From Dillenia suffruticosa (Eukaryota; Streptophyta; Magnoliopsida; Dilleniales; Dilleniaceae), in contig JAVTVX010000031.1 in assembly GCA_033439265.1 (NCBI GenBank), positions 17,714,001 to 17,778,000 of the forward strand: DNA of 64,000 nucleotides, in the 5' to 3' direction. A model generated the notes under the pieces. It was not told the origin of the DNA. It saw nothing but the letters and a program-made list of their open reading frames with translations, and searched no databases. Positions 59,470 to 64,000 of the stretch are shown piece after piece (the first letter of the stretch is position 1; the number at the start of each line of letters is the position of its first letter). The translations under genes were made by a program, and so were the position numbers.

Positions 59470-61940
59470 TTCTGCCGGCAAACACCCGATTTGGGCGAGG
59501 ACAAGAAGGGCATATGGAACTTAACAGGGCACTTTTTGTATAGCTTAAGGTGTGAGGTTTTGGGCCTTCATGGCTCTGTTCCGTGGTCCTTTTTGAAGTG
59601 AAGCCCATACATCCTGGACCTATGCAGCCCAAAAGTGATCCTATCTTGTATTTTTTTTTAACCAATACATTATGTGTGGGGTCTATTTTAACGATTTAGT
59701 CTTCAAACATTTATTTTTTCATTCTATTTCGGTTAAGAGAATTTAATGGCCTATCAATATCCTTTCTTATATCTTCTAGCTCACAACTTCGGACCAATGA
59801 TAGTAGTGTGTGAACCTACCAATGACCAATGAGTATAATAGTAGAACACTATACTCTCTTGATTAAAATTTTAAATTTGAGTTTTAAAAATAAAAAATCA
59901 AAAATATTTGAAGAACAAAACCATAAATTGGATTTCATAGTCAGTAGAATTGAATCAGTAGTATTTTCAAATAACGATAATTTAGTATGAAAGAAAAAGT
60001 AGGGTGAACCTGGCATTAATCGGGAGCAGAGTCGGGGCCGCGGAGGCAGGTGTCCTGCAATTTTGAAAAAAAAAATAATATATATATTTTTAATGATATT
60101 TCAGATAATGCTAATATTCACAAAAATAGCACTCAAAGTTATAGAGATGCCCATAAAAATATTAAAATTGTTATAAAAAATATTTTAAAATATAATTTTT
60201 TTCTCTACTAATTATAATTTTTCCTACCATGCCCCATACCCACTACATTTTCTTCTCTTTCCAACATAAAGTTTTTGGCTTTGTCCGCAGCATAAAAAAT
60301 TGGGCGTCAACCTCCCCACACTCCATACTCGATGACAGATTTAACATGTATATTTTAGCCGTATTTTAAAAAAATCATAAATATCCCTAAAAGTCTAGAA
60401 AATGCCCGTAAAAAATCTAGTTTTACAGCATTTAAAGAAAAAAAATGTCGCAAAAAGTCACATAAGATATGAGACAAAGTTTTTTTTTTTTTTTTTTATC
60501 TTGACTTGACTACCACCCAATATGTAGAATTTCGTGTCGACTAATCTGGATCGACCATTGCAAGGTCCATTTTAAGGGTGAGTTTCCCAATATTGTTTTT
60601 TCCGTATTCAGGAATAGTCAAACTTCAAATCTGATCAAAAGATAAAGATATCTATTTCACTTATGCCAACAAGTATTAATATGAGATAAAGTCTTTAATA
60701 TACGATTAAAATCTTTCAAAATATCATTTACATTTTAAAAATTATAAAGACTTGTCCCTTCTTTACTATTACCCCTGCATTTTATATTTGGACCCGTAAA
60801 ATAAATTTTTAATTTTACTCGCAAAATAAATTTTTAATTTTACTCGCGATAACATTCATTCAGAGATAAATCTCTTATCTACAGAGAATGAAAAAACATA
60901 ATTGAAAAAGTCAATCTAATTAGATTTCTCAAATCAAATCGGCCGCGAACAAATAAAAACATAAAAATTGCCATGTCTCTTACCCTTCCAGCAAAACCTA
61001 ATTTTGCATTTTTCACTCTTAAAATGAAAACTAGTACCTTTGAAATGTTAACAACAATTTTTGTTATAAGCCCATGAAATCAATCTTGGATTCTCGCAGT
61101 AGTCAACTAGTGATGCTGAAATCATGGAGAGCTTATCAGCCTGGTGGGGTTCGTAGACGGCAAAATCTTTTCACGTGAAGGCACCTAAAGGCGTTCTCGT
61201 GAAATGGAAAAACTTTTTGATTTCAATAATCTGTATCTCTTGGTTCTACCGCTTTTATCCTTGAGAATACTTTTTAGGACTCAAATGATCGAAAATAAAC
61301 ATCATAAGTATTAAGATTAATTGAAAAAAAGTATGGGGATAAGATATAATTTTTGAAATTTCATTGTATTCGGTCAAATACGTTTAAAAAGCTTCACAGA
61401 AATTACTTCCCTGTTTTCTTCTGGTACCTGAACAAATATAATATATGGGTGTGTGTATATATATATATATACATACATATATCAAATGACAAGAGCAAGT
61501 AATGGAGAAGACTTAACTGCATTTGGAGAAAACTCTTTCCATTCCAAAATAATTCAATTCTTACAAACATTGCAAAGCCTAAGCTTTTCTATATTTCGTG
61601 TGATTATTAAAATTCACTATACTAGAGGCTATTTCGAGAATAATCAATTGTTCTCTCATGTTTCACATAAAAGGCGAGTTATGATCTTAAGAGTCAGATC
61701 TCTCATAATATTTTTTTTTATCATACACAAAACTCAAATAAAAAATTTTATTTAAGCGCGGTGAGACAATCTAACAACTACTCAACTCATATATATCAAT
61801 GTTTGAAAAGATGATAAAAATTCGCATATCAATTACAAATAACAACTCACCAAAAAAAAAAATCCAAGATACCAACAACAAATCAAAACCCAACAATAAT
61901 GAAGGAGAAAGAAGAAAAAGGTAGAAAAAAATGCCTTTAG
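59470..61940. other. intergenic, DTD to peroxidase
   Basis: Contains the DTD promoter side (59470 to about 59700) and the peroxidase 3' flank. One short GC-rich stretch at 60014-60060 ('gtcggggccgcggaggcag') looks foreign. No gene or transposon is identified. A TA/CA microsatellite lies at 61450-61482. Confidence 0.55.
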
Positions 61941-63885
61941 TTATGAGGAGTGAATGTTACAAACTTTCCTTTTCTCCCCATGTTTTCTCCCTCTTTTGAC
62001 CCCAATAGAGCCCATTTTATCCATTGCTGCAGAAAAAGCCTGGAAGAACTTTTGCTTATCTTTAGCCAAAGCTTGCACTAGAGGCTTAGTCCTTGGATCC
62101 AAATACAGAGCTTGGTCGGTGGCCAACAATCCCATCTTAGCCTCCAAATTGCCATAGTAAGCATGATCAAAGGAAAACGGCGTCGTAACATCAAATGGAG
62201 TGATAATATCAGTATTGCCTCCATACTGAGGACATGACATTTTTAAGGCCTTTAAGAGTCTGGGGTCAATTGCAGGGTCAGGTTGCTTTGTGCCATGGTA
62301 GTTGTACAAGCGACTGACAAAGTGTTCACAGTGCGAGAAGCCAATTGTGTGTGCACCAGAGAGTGCTACCAGGTCCTCTAGTGTTAGTCCTTTGGAGTTA
62401 AAGAGCTTGAGAAGCTCATCCATGGTGGAATTCGCACGCGGTATGTTGGACCCAACCCTAGATGCTAGTGATATTCGTCCATCCCATCTACCTTTCTTCA
62501 CTTGATAGTATGGACCTCCTGCCTGCAACATGGGCAATTAAAAAAACATTGGCTAATTCCACCCCAAGAAACTTCGGCATATGACATGTGCGACATTTTT
62601 TATGCATGATTTGATAGTATGCTTAGCTGATTTTTTCACTTCTTATATTTTATTGTAAGCTTAGCATATTAATTTAGGTATATAAAGACAATTATTGATC
62701 TCAGTTATCTCTTGGATTGGAAATCTTAAAAAGCTTTTGGTTTATCTTCTGTGCAAGATGACAAAGCTAGTGGTCTTCTACTTGGGAATAGGCGTTACAA
62801 CGAGGGAAGACAAAAATGAATTAGTACAGAGTAATTGACAAAAACTTTGAATTTATTCTATACCCATTTGTTTGTTTCTTTTGAGAAGAAATTTTAGTTT
62901 TCATATGACCAAACAACCAAGTTCCTTGCAACATGTGCTGTGCTATTTTGTATTTATCAGCAGAAAAAAGCAATGGGGGACTGGCAATGCATCCTAAACT
63001 AAGCTGAGAAAGACATCAAAAGACCTACGCTCTCCTAATATGTCAAGATGACATTAAATTGGATTACATCTGTAAAGTGAATGCTGCAAAATATAAAAGC
63101 CTGAAAATGTCTGTCTTGGAGTCTGTGTTATGGTGAATACAAGACACTCTTGAGAGAGAGAGGGGAGGGGGAAGAGAGAGAGAGAGAATTGTTGTTTACC
63201 AAGTGGATAAAATCTCTGGCTGCAATTGCTAGAATGTCAGCACAAGAAACCGCACCGAGACACTTGTTTTCAACCAAGGTTTTGACCTTGTTTATGGTAT
63301 CAAAGGCCTCCACAGCGAGGTCCTTGTTATCATGTGCATCCTTCTCTGCTATGCTTCCTGGCTTTGATGTGATTAATATTGATGCATCACACCCCTCAAT
63401 TCAACAACACATGCAACAAATACCCAGAACAGAACACTTAGAAAACCATGGTAGAATTGAAGATAGGTCAACTCTGGAGTTATGATACGATGATCACCGT
63501 TCTTAAAACGTACAACAAAAAATGTATGATTTCTTATTTCTTAAATCTCAAGGTAACGAAGGCTATCGAAACAAACTAGTACTAGTAATGCAAAAAGCAG
63601 AAATGTTGAGAGAATTACTTCTACGAAGCAGTCATGGAAGAAGAGCCGAATTGTAGCAGGACCGGATATGGGCACCTCATGGAAGAGTTGGGAAGTGACA
63701 GAGGATACAAGCTGGTCAATCTGAGGGCATGATTTGGCATAGTAGTCGACAGAGAGCGGGCGGGGGCGGCGCGTGGTCTTGTGTAAGCAATGTGAGGTCT
63801 TGAATGTACTACCTAGGATGAGCAAAGCAACGAGAAGAAATGAACGAGGATAAGTTGTTGAAGAAGAAGAGGGAGGGACAGACAT
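61941..63885 (-). CDS. PER19: class III (secretory) peroxidase, PER19-like
   Basis: Haem peroxidase of the secretory plant family, acting in the apoplast or vacuole on phenolics with H2O2 (lignin, suberin, oxidative signalling). Exons on the - strand: 63885-63619, 63394-63200 and 62522-61941. All are phase 0, GT-AG; product 347 aa. A signal peptide or anchor (about residues 14-31) is followed by SVDYYAKSCPQ. The distal haem site RLFFHDCFVEGCDAS gives Arg80 and His84. VSCADILAIAARD precedes exon 3, and the proximal site VALSGAHTIGFSHC gives His212. All eight disulfide Cys appear present. GRWDG and the basic IGVKRGRKHGE tail match my memory of Arabidopsis PER19 (At2g34060). Intron 2 contains a GA microsatellite. 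The start is the first ATG before the signal peptide. Confidence 0.92.
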
Positions 63886-64000
63886 GATTGGACTGGAGCA
63901 GCTGAGGACAAAGTTGGAATAGTAGTGGAGATAGAAATATGTGAAAAAAGGTGGAGACCAGGTTCGAGGCTTTGTTGCACAACAGACCAGACACCCTTGA
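63886..64000 (-). promoter_or_regulatory. 5' leader / proximal promoter of the peroxidase gene
   Basis: 115 bases upstream of the start, running to the window edge. No clear TATA box is seen in this part. Confidence 0.4.

Noticed and set aside
1..64000. CRISPR arrays, bacterial operons or prophage features
   Set aside because: No spacer-repeat periodicity or prokaryotic gene organisation. All gene evidence is plant nuclear.

Overview
This is nuclear DNA from a flowering plant, most likely a eudicot. The genes have several short exons and AT-rich introns, the intergenic DNA is AT-rich, and the families present are GDSL lipases, plant S-protein homologs (SPH) and a class III peroxidase. GA/CT and AT microsatellites are common, and there are plant-type Copia, CACTA, RTE-LINE and SINE elements. 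The species cannot be named from the sequence.

Layout. (1) 1-21,204: a GDSL esterase/lipase array. The last exon of GDSL-1 (cut by the left window edge), the complete GDSL-2 and GDSL-3 (all + strand, At5g45960-like) and the complete GDSL-4 (- strand, At5g45950-like) share one five-exon structure. GDSL-3 and GDSL-4 meet tail to tail. Intergenic DNA in the array carries duplicated non-coding blocks and a small retroposon. (2) 23,617-32,632: one degenerate Ty1/Copia retrotransposon with both LTRs, a 5-bp target duplication and decayed gag, protease, integrase, RT and RNase H. A 778-bp CACTA element is nested in its gag, and a SINE-like insert sits in a locally duplicated 3' LTR. (3) 35,421-50,381: an SPH cluster with three intact 144-aa secreted proteins and four broken copies, arranged in repeated segments. 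A full-length but dead RTE-type LINE (39,815-44,281) inserted between two units. (4) 52,190-59,469: a decayed SNI1-like gene, a tRNA-Glu(CTC) gene and a complete seven-exon D-aminoacyl-tRNA deacylase (DTD) gene. From memory, SNI1 and DTD are also neighbours in Arabidopsis (At4g18470/At4g18460), which supports both calls. Pieces of the SNI1 last exon and the DTD 3' end recur inside the SPH cluster, so the two loci share a duplication history. (5) 61,941-63,885: a complete class III peroxidase, closest to Arabidopsis PER19.

How the genes relate. They do not form one pathway. The GDSL lipases, SPH proteins and peroxidase are all predicted secreted proteins of expanding families. DTD and the tRNA gene are housekeeping. 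The main story is local: tandem duplication, gene decay and nested transposition, with several insertion sites resolvable to the base through target-site duplications or empty paralogous sites. I found no sign of a wholly new multi-gene system. The most unusual structure is the chain of SPH / SNI1-fragment / DTD-fragment chimeras between 39 and 54 kb.
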